From Sphingomonas albertensis (lineage in GTDB: Bacteria > Pseudomonadota > Alphaproteobacteria > Sphingomonadales > Sphingomonadaceae): a stretch of 39,892 nucleotides of DNA. Position 1 is the first letter of the stretch, and every line of letters begins with the position of its first letter. A program made the position numbers and the translations under genes. This document shows, in pieces, positions 29,669 to 38,101 of the stretch. Under the pieces are notes generated by a model, which had not been told where the DNA came from, searched no databases, and saw only the letters and a program-made list of their open reading frames with translations. The stretch spans positions 1 to 39,892 of the forward strand of contig NZ_JACONT010000039.1 in assembly GCF_014358075.1 (NCBI RefSeq), written 5' to 3'.

Positions 29669-30532
29669 CTACTTGCCGCGAAGACCGTCGAAGACTTCGG
29701 CGAAGCCCGGCTGGTTCTTGTGCGCGATGCCCGAGCGGGCAGCCTCGATCACCAGCGGCTGCGGATGACCGTGCAGCGAGGCGATGATGATCTGCTTGAC
29801 CACGCCGTAGATCGCCGCATCGGCGTCGAGCACCTGGCGCAACCGGTTGGCGAGCGGCGCGACCATGCCGTACGCCAGCAAAACGCCCATGAACGTGCCG
29901 ACCAGCGCCGAGCCGATCATCGAGCCGAGGATCGACGGTGGCTTGTCGATCGAGCCCATCGTCTTCACCACGCCCAGCACCGCCGCGACGATGCCTAGCG
30001 CCGGCAAGGCATCGGCGAGGCTGGTCAGCGTGCCGTGCGCGCTTTCCTCCTCGTGATGATGCGTCTTGATCGACTGATCCATCACTTCCTCGACCGCGTG
30101 CACGTCGAGCGTCCCTGACGACACCACGACAAGGCGCAGCGTATCGGCGATCAGGTCGATGAGGGCGTGGTCTTTCAGAAGCTTCGGATATTCCGCGAAG
30201 ATCGCCGAGGATTGCGGGTCCTCGACATGCGGCTCGAGCGCGATCGGCCCGTCCATCCGCAGCATCTTCATCAGCTTGCTGACCAGGAAGATGACGTCGA
30301 GATAGTCCTGCTTCTTGTATTTGGGGCCCTTGAAGACCTTGCCGAGGCCGGCGCCGAGCGCTTTGAGTTCCTTGCCCGAATTGCCGATGATCAGCGCGCC
30401 CGCAGCGGCGCCACCGATGATCAGCATCTCGTGCGGGATCGCCTCCAGAACGGGGCCGAGCGCGCCACCCGTAAAGGCGAATCCTCCGAACACCATGACG
30501 AGGAGGACGACGATGCCGATGACCGGAAACAT
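29669..30532 (-). CDS. motA: flagellar motor stator protein MotA
   Basis: 287 residues, the length of the long MotA class. Four membrane helices are visible: two near the start (FPVIGIVVLLVMVFGGFAF, MLIIGGAAAGALII) and two near residues 175-225 (ADALPALGIVAAVLGVVKTM, IGSALVGTFMGVLLAYGMVAPLA). The charged cytoplasmic loop between them contacts FliG. The gene follows flgL by 122 bases and has its own sigma-54-like sequence at 30564-30578, so motAB may be a separate transcription unit at the end of the flg cluster. Confidence 0.96.
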   Translation of the reverse strand: MFPVIGIVVLLVMVFGGFAFTGGALGPVLEAIPHEMLIIGGAAAGALIIGNSGKELKALGAGLGKVFKGPKYKKQDYLDVIFLVSKLMKMLRMDGPIALEPHVEDPQSSAIFAEYPKLLKDHALIDLIADTLRLVVVSSGTLDVHAVEEVMDQSIKTHHHEEESAHGTLTSLADALPALGIVAAVLGVVKTMGSIDKPPSILGSMIGSALVGTFMGVLLAYGMVAPLANRLRQVLDADAAIYGVVKQIIIASLHGHPQPLVIEAARSGIAHKNQPGFAEVFDGLRGK

Positions 30533-30563
30533 GGTGCTGGAAATTCCCCCTGGGCCGACAATG

Positions 30564-30578
30564 GCAGGTACGTAGCCA
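30564..30578 (-). promoter_or_regulatory. sigma-54-like promoter candidate for motAB
   Basis: On the minus strand TGGCTA-CGTAC-CTGC: the invariant GG and GC are exactly 10 bases apart, with two mismatches in TGGCAC and one in TTGC. The transcript would start near 30552, some 20 bases before ATG 30532. No CGGCAA-type hexamers were seen upstream, unlike at flgB. Confidence 0.4.
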
Positions 30579-30654
30579 GAGAATTAACCGGATTTAGTAG
30601 CCAACCGGTTACCAGACGCCGCGCCCTGCCTAAAAAATATCGGTCGTCGAAACG

Positions 30655-31575
30655 TCAGCGAAGATAATCGAACAGCGAGAGCGAGGAGAGCTTCGAGAAA
30701 CTCGCCTGTGTCGCCGACAGGATCGTCATCGTCTTCTGCAGCTCGACCACCGCGGTCGGAATATCGGTATCTTCCAGCGCAGAGCGGGTCGCTTCGCGGT
30801 CGACGCCGGTATCCTTCAGTCGCGCCGTCTCCAGATCGACCCGCGCCGCGCGCGCGCCCAGCGAGGCCTGGACGGTCGAGACCTGATCCGACGCCGCACT
30901 GATGTCGGCCAGCGACGTATCGAGCGCACCCGGCGTGAAATCGTCCGATTGCAGCGCGGTCGCGATCGCCGCGAGCATCGCGAGCGTGTTGGTACCGCCC
31001 TCAATGCTGCCATCGGGGCGCGTCGTGCCACCGATTGTGAAGACCCGTGCCGCGGTCTCGTTCGCCTGCACGCTCTGGCTGTCGCCGATCGGGATACCCG
31101 ACACCGGCTTGGAGGCGAGCGCATAGCTGCCGTCGGTGGCAACCGCCGCCGTACCGTCGCCACCGCCGAACAAGGCCTGCCCGCGCGCGTCCTTGCCATT
31201 GGCGAGGCCGGTAAGAGTCGCGACGATCCCGGCGAGCTGTTCGCCGATGGCTTTGCGGTTTGTCGCGTTGAGCGTGCCGTTACGCGCCTGCGTCACGAGG
31301 GTGTTCGCGGTCTGGAGCTGGTCGCTGATCGCGCTGAGGCTCGTATCGCCCTGCTTCAACACCGACGTGGCGGTGCCGAGATTGGCCGCATACGCCTTGT
31401 CGTCGGCGGTATCGCGCGCAAGCGTTGCGAGCCGCTGATAGGCGACGCTGTCCTGCGACGGCGCGGAAAAGCGCTTGGTCGTCGCGATCTGGGTCTGCAA
31501 CGCATCCGCCCTGCCGGTGAGCGACGTCATCGTGCTCGCGGCACGATCGTAGAAGAGGCTGGTGGCGATCTGCAT
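30655..31575 (-). CDS. flgL: flagellar hook-associated protein FlgL (hook-filament junction)
   Basis: 306 residues. The N-terminal flagellin-like helix starts MQIATSLFYDRAASTMTSL and contains TKRFSAPSQDSVAYQRLA; the C-terminal helix carries ELQKTMTILSATQASFSKLSSLSLFDYLR, the flagellin/FlgL signature. The central part (VSGIPIGDSQ...) is short, so the exposed domain is small. It starts 5 bases after the flgK stop and is co-transcribed with it. Exported by the flagellar type III system, so no signal peptide is expected. Confidence 0.95.
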   Translation of the reverse strand: MQIATSLFYDRAASTMTSLTGRADALQTQIATTKRFSAPSQDSVAYQRLATLARDTADDKAYAANLGTATSVLKQGDTSLSAISDQLQTANTLVTQARNGTLNATNRKAIGEQLAGIVATLTGLANGKDARGQALFGGGDGTAAVATDGSYALASKPVSGIPIGDSQSVQANETAARVFTIGGTTRPDGSIEGGTNTLAMLAAIATALQSDDFTPGALDTSLADISAASDQVSTVQASLGARAARVDLETARLKDTGVDREATRSALEDTDIPTAVVELQKTMTILSATQASFSKLSSLSLFDYLR

Positions 31576-31580
31576 GGGCT

Positions 31581-32927
31581 TTACCGTAGATCGAGGATGG
31601 TCTGGAACGTGTCGCGCGCGGTCTGGATCACGCGGCTCGACGCCTGATAGGCCTGCTGGAAGCGCAGCAGGTCGACCGCTTCGCTATCGAGGTCGACACC
31701 CGAGGCGGACGCGAGCGACGCGACCGCGCCATCGCGGATCGCGCCCTGCGCATCGGCGACCGTCTTGCGCTGTTCGAGCGCGGCGGCGTTGCCGGCAACG
31801 AGCATGGTCGTCCGCGTCTCGAAGCCGCCCTTGGTACGGACCGCCTGCAATTCCGACAGATTGGAGGCATCGCGCATACCGCCGGTCGCGCCGGCAGCGG
31901 CGATCCCGCGCGGATCGGTCAGCGAAACGGAGATGTCGGTCGGGCTGGTGCCGGTCGCGAACAGCGCGGTACCCGGATTGCCGTCGAGGTCGCGTCCCTG
32001 CGCCTGGACCGCGTTGACCTGGGCGGTGAAGTCGCTGGCGATGCCGTTGAGCGATTCGCGCGCCGCGGCGATCCGCTGCGCGCCGTCCGCCATCCCGGCG
32101 AGCGCACCGCCCGTCGGCGACAGGTCGGACGTGACGGCGCCGCGCGTCATCGCGAACTGCACCGCGCCTTCGTCGTTGCGGGCGAACGACGCCTGCCCGC
32201 TTTCGTTACCCGCCACGAATACCGTGCCGGTCGCGCTGCCGAGCCGCACCGTCGCGCGCCCGAGATCGTCGAATGCCGTGCTGACATCGGTCAGCGTGCT
32301 CATCTGGTCGAGCAGCTGGTCGCGCTGATCGGCGAGCTGCGCCGCGCTCGACGAACCCGGCTGCGTGCGCGCGAGCCCGTCATTGACCTTGGCAAGCGCG
32401 GTGCCGAGCGCATTGAGCGACTGGACCGCCTGCGTTGCGGACGAATCGAGTTCGGTCGCGGCCGTATCGAGCGCCTTGCCGGTCGCGGCAAAGGCCTCCG
32501 CCGCGGTCTTCGCCGCTTCGAGCATTACCGCGCGCGCCGGTACCGAGGTTGGATCGGCCGACAAGGTCTGGGCGGACCCGAAGAAACTGGTGAGGCGGTC
32601 GCCGAGCTTGTTGTCGCCGAGCGAGGATTCGATCCGGCTCATCCACGCGACGCTGGTCTCGGTCTTGCCGAGATCGGTGCCCGCGGAGCGGACCGCCTGC
32701 GATCGATACGCATCGGCGCTGCGGCCGACGCCCACGACGACCACGCCACTGCCGGTCGCTGAGTTGCGCGCGTTGATCCCGCCATTGACCGACGAGACCT
32801 CGGCGAGCGTCGTCGTCCGCCGGGTATAGCCGACCGTCCCAGTGTTCGCGATGTTCTCCGACACCGTCGACAGCGCGGTCTGGTAGGCGCGAACGCCCGA
32901 GGCGCCGATCGAGAGGAGATCGCTCAT
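31581..32927 (-). CDS. flgK: flagellar hook-associated protein FlgK
   Basis: 448 residues, shorter than the 540 or so of enteric FlgK, as is usual in alphaproteobacteria. The N-terminus MSDLLSIGASGVRAYQTALSTVSENIANTGTVGYTRR is the rod/hook-family start, and the end AVDLLRFQQAYQASSRVIQTARDTFQTILDLR is the matching C-terminal helix. The first hook-filament junction ring is made of it. The start codon overlaps the flgJ stop as ATGA (32924-32927). Confidence 0.95.
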   Translation of the reverse strand: MSDLLSIGASGVRAYQTALSTVSENIANTGTVGYTRRTTTLAEVSSVNGGINARNSATGSGVVVVGVGRSADAYRSQAVRSAGTDLGKTETSVAWMSRIESSLGDNKLGDRLTSFFGSAQTLSADPTSVPARAVMLEAAKTAAEAFAATGKALDTAATELDSSATQAVQSLNALGTALAKVNDGLARTQPGSSSAAQLADQRDQLLDQMSTLTDVSTAFDDLGRATVRLGSATGTVFVAGNESGQASFARNDEGAVQFAMTRGAVTSDLSPTGGALAGMADGAQRIAAARESLNGIASDFTAQVNAVQAQGRDLDGNPGTALFATGTSPTDISVSLTDPRGIAAAGATGGMRDASNLSELQAVRTKGGFETRTTMLVAGNAAALEQRKTVADAQGAIRDGAVASLASASGVDLDSEAVDLLRFQQAYQASSRVIQTARDTFQTILDLR

Positions 32928-33298
32928 GGCGGCGAACCTGCCGTGGGTTCGTTAAGATCGGATTGAGACTTCGCCAGGAAATCGGTCATCGCCTTGCCGA
33001 TGCCGAGCGGCGTGTGCTCGGCCATCGACTTCGCGACCAGCCCGTCCTGCATATCGGTGAAGGTATCGATCGCCTTCGAATCGAACAGCGGATCGCTGAG
33101 CTTCGCCTGCCGCATGCTCTTCAGCATCATGCCGGTGAAGACCGCCTCGAACTGCTGGCCTGCCTTGTCGAGATTGTCCTTCGACTTGAGACGGCTCGTG
33201 TCGGTCGAGATGCCGGTGGTCGCCGCAGTCGTGGGCGCGGGCGTCGGCGCAGTCATCGGCGCAGTCGTCGGCGGGGCGGGTGCGTTGAGCGGGCTCAC
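32924..33298 (-). CDS. flgJ: FlgJ-like rod-binding protein without muramidase domain
   Basis: 124 residues. The conserved rod-binding core is AGQQFEAVFTGMMLKSMRQAKLSDPLFDSKAIDTFTDMQDGLVAKSMAEHTPLGIGKAM. A Pro/Thr/Ala-rich N-terminus precedes it. The C-terminal glucosaminidase half of enteric FlgJ is absent, as in most alphaproteobacteria, so a separate peptidoglycan hydrolase must act. It overlaps flgI by 4 bases and flgK by 4 bases, both ATGA-type. Confidence 0.9.
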   Translation of the reverse strand: MSPLNAPAPPTTAPMTAPTPAPTTAATTGISTDTSRLKSKDNLDKAGQQFEAVFTGMMLKSMRQAKLSDPLFDSKAIDTFTDMQDGLVAKSMAEHTPLGIGKAMTDFLAKSQSDLNEPTAGSPP

Positions 33299-34389
33299 AG
33301 GACGATCAACTCGGCCTTGAGCGCGCCGGCTTCCTTCAGCGCCTCGAGGATCGCGACCAGGTCGGCCGGCGATGCGCCGATCGCGTTGACCGCCTTGACG
33401 ATGTCGGCCAGCCGGGGGCCGGGGTTTAGCAGGAACATCGGGCGACGCTCCTCCTCGACCGCGACGGCGCTGTTCGGCGTGACAACGGTCTGGCCGCCGC
33501 TGAATGGGGCCGGCTGGCTGACCTGGGGCTTCTCGTCGATCCGCACCGTCATCTTGCCGTGCGTGATCGCCGCGGGCCCCACGCGGACCGCCGAGTTGAT
33601 GACCACGGTGCCGGTGCGCGCGTTGACGATGACCTTGGCGGATGGCTCGGCGGAGACGACGTCGAGATTCTCGATCGTCGACATCAGAGTGGCGCGAATG
33701 TCGGCACCGAACGGCGCGCGCACCGCGACGGAGACCGCGTCGATCGCCTGCGCGCTGCCGAAGCCGAGCTTCGAATTGATCGCGCCGGCGACGTTCTGCG
33801 CGGTCGTGAAATCGGCGCGTGCGAGGTTGAAGGTGAGCGTCGGCGCGCTGTCGAACCCGGTCGCGACCGCGCGTTCGACGGTGGCGCCCTCGGGGATGCG
33901 ACCGGTCGAGGGCACGTTGACGACGATCTTCGACCCGTCCGCACCTTCTGCGCCCAAGCCGCCGACCGCGAGGTTGCCCTGCGCCATCGCGTAGATCTGG
34001 TTATCCGCGCCGAGCAGCGGCGTCATGATCAGGCTGCCGCCACGCAGCGACTTGGCCTTGCCCATCGAGGCGACGGTGATGTCGAGCCGCTGGCCGGGCT
34101 TGGCGAACGGCGGCAGTTCGGCGGTGATCATCACGACCGCCGCGTTCTTCATGCCCGGGTTCGCGGACGGCGGCAGCTGCAGGCCGAAGCGCGATGCGAC
34201 GGCTTTGAGCGACTGCACCGTGTATTCGAGATTGTCGTCGCCGGTGCCTGGCAGGCCGACGACGATGCCGTAGCCGGTCAGCTGGTTCGACCGGATGCCC
34301 TGGAACCCGCCCAGATCCTTGATGCGGTCGGCCGAGGCCGGCGCGGCGATGAGGCAACCGGCGAGGATAGCGAAGAGAAAGCGGATCAT
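33295..34389 (-). CDS. flgI: flagellar P-ring protein FlgI
   Basis: 364 residues from ATG 34389, chosen because GAGG lies 5 bases ahead and a signal peptide (MIRFLFAILAGCLIAAPASA) begins there; the open frame upstream only reads through the palindromic repeat. The mature start DRIKDLGGFQGIRSNQLTGYGIVVGLPGTGDD is the FlgI hallmark and the end is LVAILEALKEAGALKAELIVL. It forms the periplasmic ring around the rod. Separated from flgH by a 131-base gap holding a REP element. Confidence 0.96.
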   Translation of the reverse strand: MIRFLFAILAGCLIAAPASADRIKDLGGFQGIRSNQLTGYGIVVGLPGTGDDNLEYTVQSLKAVASRFGLQLPPSANPGMKNAAVVMITAELPPFAKPGQRLDITVASMGKAKSLRGGSLIMTPLLGADNQIYAMAQGNLAVGGLGAEGADGSKIVVNVPSTGRIPEGATVERAVATGFDSAPTLTFNLARADFTTAQNVAGAINSKLGFGSAQAIDAVSVAVRAPFGADIRATLMSTIENLDVVSAEPSAKVIVNARTGTVVINSAVRVGPAAITHGKMTVRIDEKPQVSQPAPFSGGQTVVTPNSAVAVEEERRPMFLLNPGPRLADIVKAVNAIGASPADLVAILEALKEAGALKAELIVL

Positions 34390-34410
34390 GGAAAACCTCA
34401 AGCCGGAACA

Positions 34411-34512
34411 CGTGCCCTCACCCTTCGCCGCCTTCGGCGTCTCTCCCTCTCCCCTGAGGGGAGAGGGAAGGGGCCCGGCCGGCACTTGCCGGGTGGGAAG
34501 GGTGAGGGCACG
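34411..34512. repeat. REP/REPIN-type palindromic element between flgH and flgI
   Basis: The ends form a perfect 16-base inverted repeat, CGTGCCCTCACCCTTC (34411-34426) with GAAGGGTGAGGGCACG (34497-34512). Inside are three hairpins: CGCCG/CGGCG around 34426-34439, CCCTCTCCCC/GGGGAGAGGG (34445-34467) and CCGGC/GCCGG (34479-34492). The CCTCTCCCCTGAGGGGAGAGG type is a familiar dispersed repeat in sphingomonads and related bacteria. On the flg transcript it would fold into a large structure and may stabilise the upstream mRNA or lower flgI-L expression. Confidence 0.8.
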
Positions 34513-34520
34513 CCGCAGCA

Positions 34521-35204
34521 TCAAAACGGGCTGACGACGGAGAAAAAGCGGCCGAGCCACCCCTGGCGGCCGGCGCGGGCGACGTCGCCCTTGCCGGTGT
34601 ACGAGATCTGCGCGTCGGCCACGCGGGTCGACAGCACGCGGTTGTTGGCGTCGACGTCAGCAGTGCGGACCAGGCCCTTGATCTTCAGGAACTCGTCGCC
34701 GCGGTTGAGCGTGACGCGCTTCTGCCCCTGCACCAGCATCGTGCCGTTGGGATAGACTGCGGCGACGGTCACGCTGACCTCGCCCGAGAGCGAGTTCGCC
34801 TGGTCGGCGGCGCCGGTGCCGTTGAAATTGCGCCCGCCGCTGATCGAGGCATCGCTCTTGTTGAACAGGTTGAGCGCGCCGGTGGTCGGCGGCGTGATGC
34901 TCGCCCCGCCGTTGCTGTCGAGCTTCGAGCCCGACGACTTCGACGCGGCGGTCCGCTCGACCAGCACGATCGTCAGCGGATCGCCGACCTTCCGCGCGCG
35001 CCAGCCTTCGTACAGCGCGGCATAACCGTCCTGCGCCTGGAAGATCGAACCGGTCGCGACGACCGGGACCGGCTGGACCGGCAACGGCCGCGCGACCGAG
35101 AAATCCTCGGGCGGCGCCTTCTTGCCGAAGATGCTGGCATCCGCCGACGACGGGCCGGCGATCGCCGCGATGGCGAGAAGCGAAATGAAAGTTGGGCGGA
35201 TCAT
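34521..35204 (-). CDS. flgH: flagellar L-ring protein FlgH, without lipobox cysteine
   Basis: 227 residues. The FlgH core is clear: SIFQAQDGYAALYEGWRARKVGDPLTIVLVERTAASKSSGSKLD, then SGEVSVTVAAVYPNGTMLVQGQKRVTLNRGDEFLKIKGLVR and the closing DVARAGRQGWLGRFFSVVSPF. FlgH is normally an outer-membrane lipoprotein, but here the signal sequence reads LAIAAIAGPSSADASIF: at the place where the lipobox Cys would follow IAG there is Pro18. The protein contains no cysteine at its N-terminus, so lipidation is not expected; cleavage after ADA or SSA by signal peptidase I is more likely. It lies between flgG and flgI. Confidence 0.93.
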   Translation of the reverse strand: MIRPTFISLLAIAAIAGPSSADASIFGKKAPPEDFSVARPLPVQPVPVVATGSIFQAQDGYAALYEGWRARKVGDPLTIVLVERTAASKSSGSKLDSNGGASITPPTTGALNLFNKSDASISGGRNFNGTGAADQANSLSGEVSVTVAAVYPNGTMLVQGQKRVTLNRGDEFLKIKGLVRTADVDANNRVLSTRVADAQISYTGKGDVARAGRQGWLGRFFSVVSPF

Positions 35205-35218
35205 GCTGCGCTCCGCGA

Positions 35219-36007
35219 TCAGATGTTCTGGTTGACGTATTTGAGCATGTCGTCGGTTGCCGAGATCATCTTCGAATTGACCTCGTACGCGCGCTGCGTC
35301 TCGATCATGTCGACGAGTTCCTCGACGACGTTGACGTTCGACGCTTCGAGCATGCCCTGCTTGATGTTGCCGCGGCCGTCCTGCCCGGCGATGCCGACAT
35401 TGGCCGCGCCGCTGGCCGCGGTCTCGACGAGGTAGTTGTCGCCGGTCGCCTGGAGCCCTGCCCCGTTCGGAAAACTGGCGACCTGGATCTGGCCGATCTG
35501 CGTCGCCTCGGTCTGGCCGGGGACGGTCGCCGACACGGTACCGTCCGAACCGATCGTGATCGCGGTCGTGCCCTCGGGCACGGTGATGCCAGGCTGCAAC
35601 TGATAGCCCTCGCTGGTGACCAGCAGGCCTTCCGCCGAGCGCGAGAAATTGCCGGCGCGGGTATAGCCGAGCGTGCCGCCGGGCATCTGCACCTGGAAAT
35701 AGCCGTCGCCGTCGAGCGCGAGATCGAGGCTGTTGCCGGTCGTCTGCATCGCGCCCTGCGTGTCGATCCGCGCCGTGCCCTGGAGCCGGACGCCGGTGCC
35801 GAGGTTGAGCCCGGTCGCGTATTTCGTTTCCGCGGTGCTCTGCGTACCGGGCGTCGTGACGACCTGATAGGCGAGCGCCTCGAACGCCGCACGGTCCTTC
35901 TTGAAGCCCGTCGTGTTCACGTTGGCGAGGTTGTTCGAGATGACGCGCATGCGGGTATCCTGGGCGTCGAGCCCGGTACGCGCGATATGCATGGCTGCGG
36001 ATGACAT
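35219..36007 (-). CDS. flgG: flagellar distal rod protein FlgG
   Basis: 262 residues, the typical length. The start [44 protein letters not shown] is the rod-family N-terminus with the ANVNTTGFK motif, and the end [40 protein letters not shown] (here with EASNVN) is the matching coiled C-terminus. In between is the FlgG-specific [34 protein letters not shown] segment. Gap of 13 bases to flgF and 14 to flgH. Confidence 0.96.
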   Translation of the reverse strand: [262 protein letters not shown]

Positions 36008-36020
36008 TCGTCGGTTCCTC

Positions 36021-36773
36021 CTAGCTCGGCAGGCGCATCAGCGATGCACCGCTTTCATCCATGTCCTTGGCGGACTTCAACATGTTGGCCTGGACTTCGT
36101 AACTGCGCTGGTTCTCGATCATGTCGACCAGCGCCTGCGTCATGTTGACGTTCGATCCCTCGATCGCCCCGCCCTGCACCTTCGCATCGAGATCTTCGGG
36201 CAGCGTCCCCCCGCCCTTCACGCGCAGCAGACTGTCGAGACCCTTGACGGTGTCCGACCCCTTGGTGTCGGCAAGCTTGAGCTTGTCGATCACCTGCGGG
36301 TTCTGTGCGTCGCCGCCCTGCGGGATGATCGAGATCGTCCCGTCGGCGGAGATCGACAGCGACTGGTAGGGCGGCAGGGTGATCGGCCCCCCCGAGCCGA
36401 TCACCGGATGCCCGTCGCCGGTCTGGAGCACGCCCGACGGCGCAACCTCCAGATCGCCACGGCGGGTATAGGCTTCCGAACCGTCCGACGCCTGCACCGC
36501 CAGCCACGCGGTGGTGCCGGTGATCGCGACGTCGAGCGGACGCCCGGTCAGCTGGATCGCACCCGGCGCACGATCGGCGTCCGTCACCTCTTCCGAGGTC
36601 GGCGCACGCGCCTCGATCGTAGTGCCGTCGCCCTTCAGGTCGAGCCGGTCGAACACCACGCGGTCGGCGCGAAAACCGGTCGTCGACGCGTTCGCCATAT
36701 TGTTGGCGATCGCCGCCTGCGCCGCCATGTGCGCGCGCAGGCCCGTCGCCGCGGTGTAGACCAGCTTGTCCAT
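36021..36773 (-). CDS. flgF: flagellar proximal rod protein FlgF
   Basis: 250 residues. It starts MDKLVYTAATGLRAHMAAQAAIANNMANASTTGFRAD, the rod-family N-terminus, and ends EGSNVNMTQALVDMIENQRSYEVQANMLKSAKDMDESGASLMRLPS. The core TTAWLAVQASDGSEAYTRRGDLEVAPSGVLQTGDGHPV is typical of FlgF, whose length is a little shorter than FlgG. It lies in the canonical place between flgE and flgG. Confidence 0.95.
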   Translation of the reverse strand: MDKLVYTAATGLRAHMAAQAAIANNMANASTTGFRADRVVFDRLDLKGDGTTIEARAPTSEEVTDADRAPGAIQLTGRPLDVAITGTTAWLAVQASDGSEAYTRRGDLEVAPSGVLQTGDGHPVIGSGGPITLPPYQSLSISADGTISIIPQGGDAQNPQVIDKLKLADTKGSDTVKGLDSLLRVKGGGTLPEDLDAKVQGGAIEGSNVNMTQALVDMIENQRSYEVQANMLKSAKDMDESGASLMRLPS

Positions 36774-36799
36774 TCAGGTTCCCCCCGCCGCGCCGTCGA

Positions 36800-38071
36800 T
36801 CAACTGCGGATGTTGAAGATGGTCTGCGAGATCTGGCTGGCGGTATCCAGGGCCTTCGAATTCGCCTGGAAATTGCGCTGTGCCGCGATCAGGCTGACCA
36901 GTTCCTCGGTGATGTCGACGTTCGACCGCTCGATCGTCCCCGACATCAGATTGCCGAACCCGTTCGAGCCCGCCTCGCCCAGCTTCGCCTCGCCCGACAC
37001 GCCGGTCGACGACCAATAGCTGTTGCCGAGCTGGCGCAGGCCCTCCGGATTGGAGAAGTTGGCGAGCATCACCTGGCCGAGCGCCTGCGTGTCGCCGTTC
37101 GAGAAGCTCGCCTTGACGATCCCCTTCTCGTCGATCGTCACGCCCTGGATCTGGCCGACCGCCTTGCCATCCTGCGTCCGCGAGTTCACCGCAAACGCGC
37201 TCGCCTTCTGCGTGGTCGCGTCGCCGCCGAAGCTAAAGGAGATCTGCTGCGGGGTCGCCGAACCGGCCGTGGTGAACTCGTCATACGCGATCGGTGCGGT
37301 CGGGTCGGTCAGCTTGCCGGTTCCGTCGAACGTCATCGTCGCCCCCGCGACGCCGCCGCTCAACAGTTCCTGGTCGCCGACGAAGCTGTGGACTTCCCAC
37401 GTGCTCGGCGTGTTCGCGTCGGTCGATACCGAGGTGCGCTTGAAATAATTGGTCAGCGTCATCGCGTTGCCCGACGCGTCGTAGACGGTGGTCTGCGCCG
37501 ACTGGTTGTAGCTCGACGGATCGAAGCGATCGAACGTGGCCGTGGTCGGCACCTTCGAGCTGGCGTTGAGGTTGACGCCCAGCGTGACCGCCTTGGTCGG
37601 TGCCGCCGTGCCGCTCGTCTCGGGCAGCTGCAGGCTGATCGCCGACTGGAGCCCGGTAGCGACGACGCTGCCCGATCCGTCGACCGGATAGACCTGGAGG
37701 TGGCTGCCGTTCGAATCGACGACGAAGCGGTCCGCATCGACCAGGAAGCCGCCATTGCGCGTGAAGCTGACCTGCGACGAGCCGGTCTCGGGCTTCACCA
37801 CGAAGAAGCCGTCGCCCGATACGGCGAGATCGAGCGCGTTCGCCGACTGGATCAGATTGCCTTGCGCGAACTGCTGGCGGTTGCCCTTGACCATGACGCC
37901 CGAGCCGACCTGCTGCGACGGCGCGACCGACACGCTGGATGCGATCACGTCGGCGAAATCGGTGCGGCTCTTCTTGAAGCCGTTGGTCGAGACGTTCGCC
38001 AGATTGTGCGAGATCGTCGACATCTCGGTCTGCGATGCCTGGAGACCGGAAAGCGAAGTGTAGAAGGACAT
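36800..38071 (-). CDS. flgE: flagellar hook protein FlgE
   Basis: 423 residues. N-terminus MSFYTSLSGLQASQTEMSTISHNLANVSTNGFKKSRTDFADVIASS and C-terminus ERSNVDITEELVSLIAAQRNFQANSKALDTASQISQTIFNIRS are the hook-family ends. The middle contains the exposed D1/D2 domains (VDSNGSHLQVYPVDGSG onward). The protein builds the hook and is exported by the type III apparatus. It follows flgD by 30 bases. Confidence 0.96.
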   Translation of the reverse strand: MSFYTSLSGLQASQTEMSTISHNLANVSTNGFKKSRTDFADVIASSVSVAPSQQVGSGVMVKGNRQQFAQGNLIQSANALDLAVSGDGFFVVKPETGSSQVSFTRNGGFLVDADRFVVDSNGSHLQVYPVDGSGSVVATGLQSAISLQLPETSGTAAPTKAVTLGVNLNASSKVPTTATFDRFDPSSYNQSAQTTVYDASGNAMTLTNYFKRTSVSTDANTPSTWEVHSFVGDQELLSGGVAGATMTFDGTGKLTDPTAPIAYDEFTTAGSATPQQISFSFGGDATTQKASAFAVNSRTQDGKAVGQIQGVTIDEKGIVKASFSNGDTQALGQVMLANFSNPEGLRQLGNSYWSSTGVSGEAKLGEAGSNGFGNLMSGTIERSNVDITEELVSLIAAQRNFQANSKALDTASQISQTIFNIRS

Positions 38072-38101
38072 GCGTTTAACTCCTTGAAATCGAGGGTGCG
38101 A

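Noticed and set aside
34390..34560. 57-residue N-terminal extension of FlgI
   Set aside because: It translates the REP element and part of flgH; the signal peptide and GAGG site mark ATG 34389 as the start.
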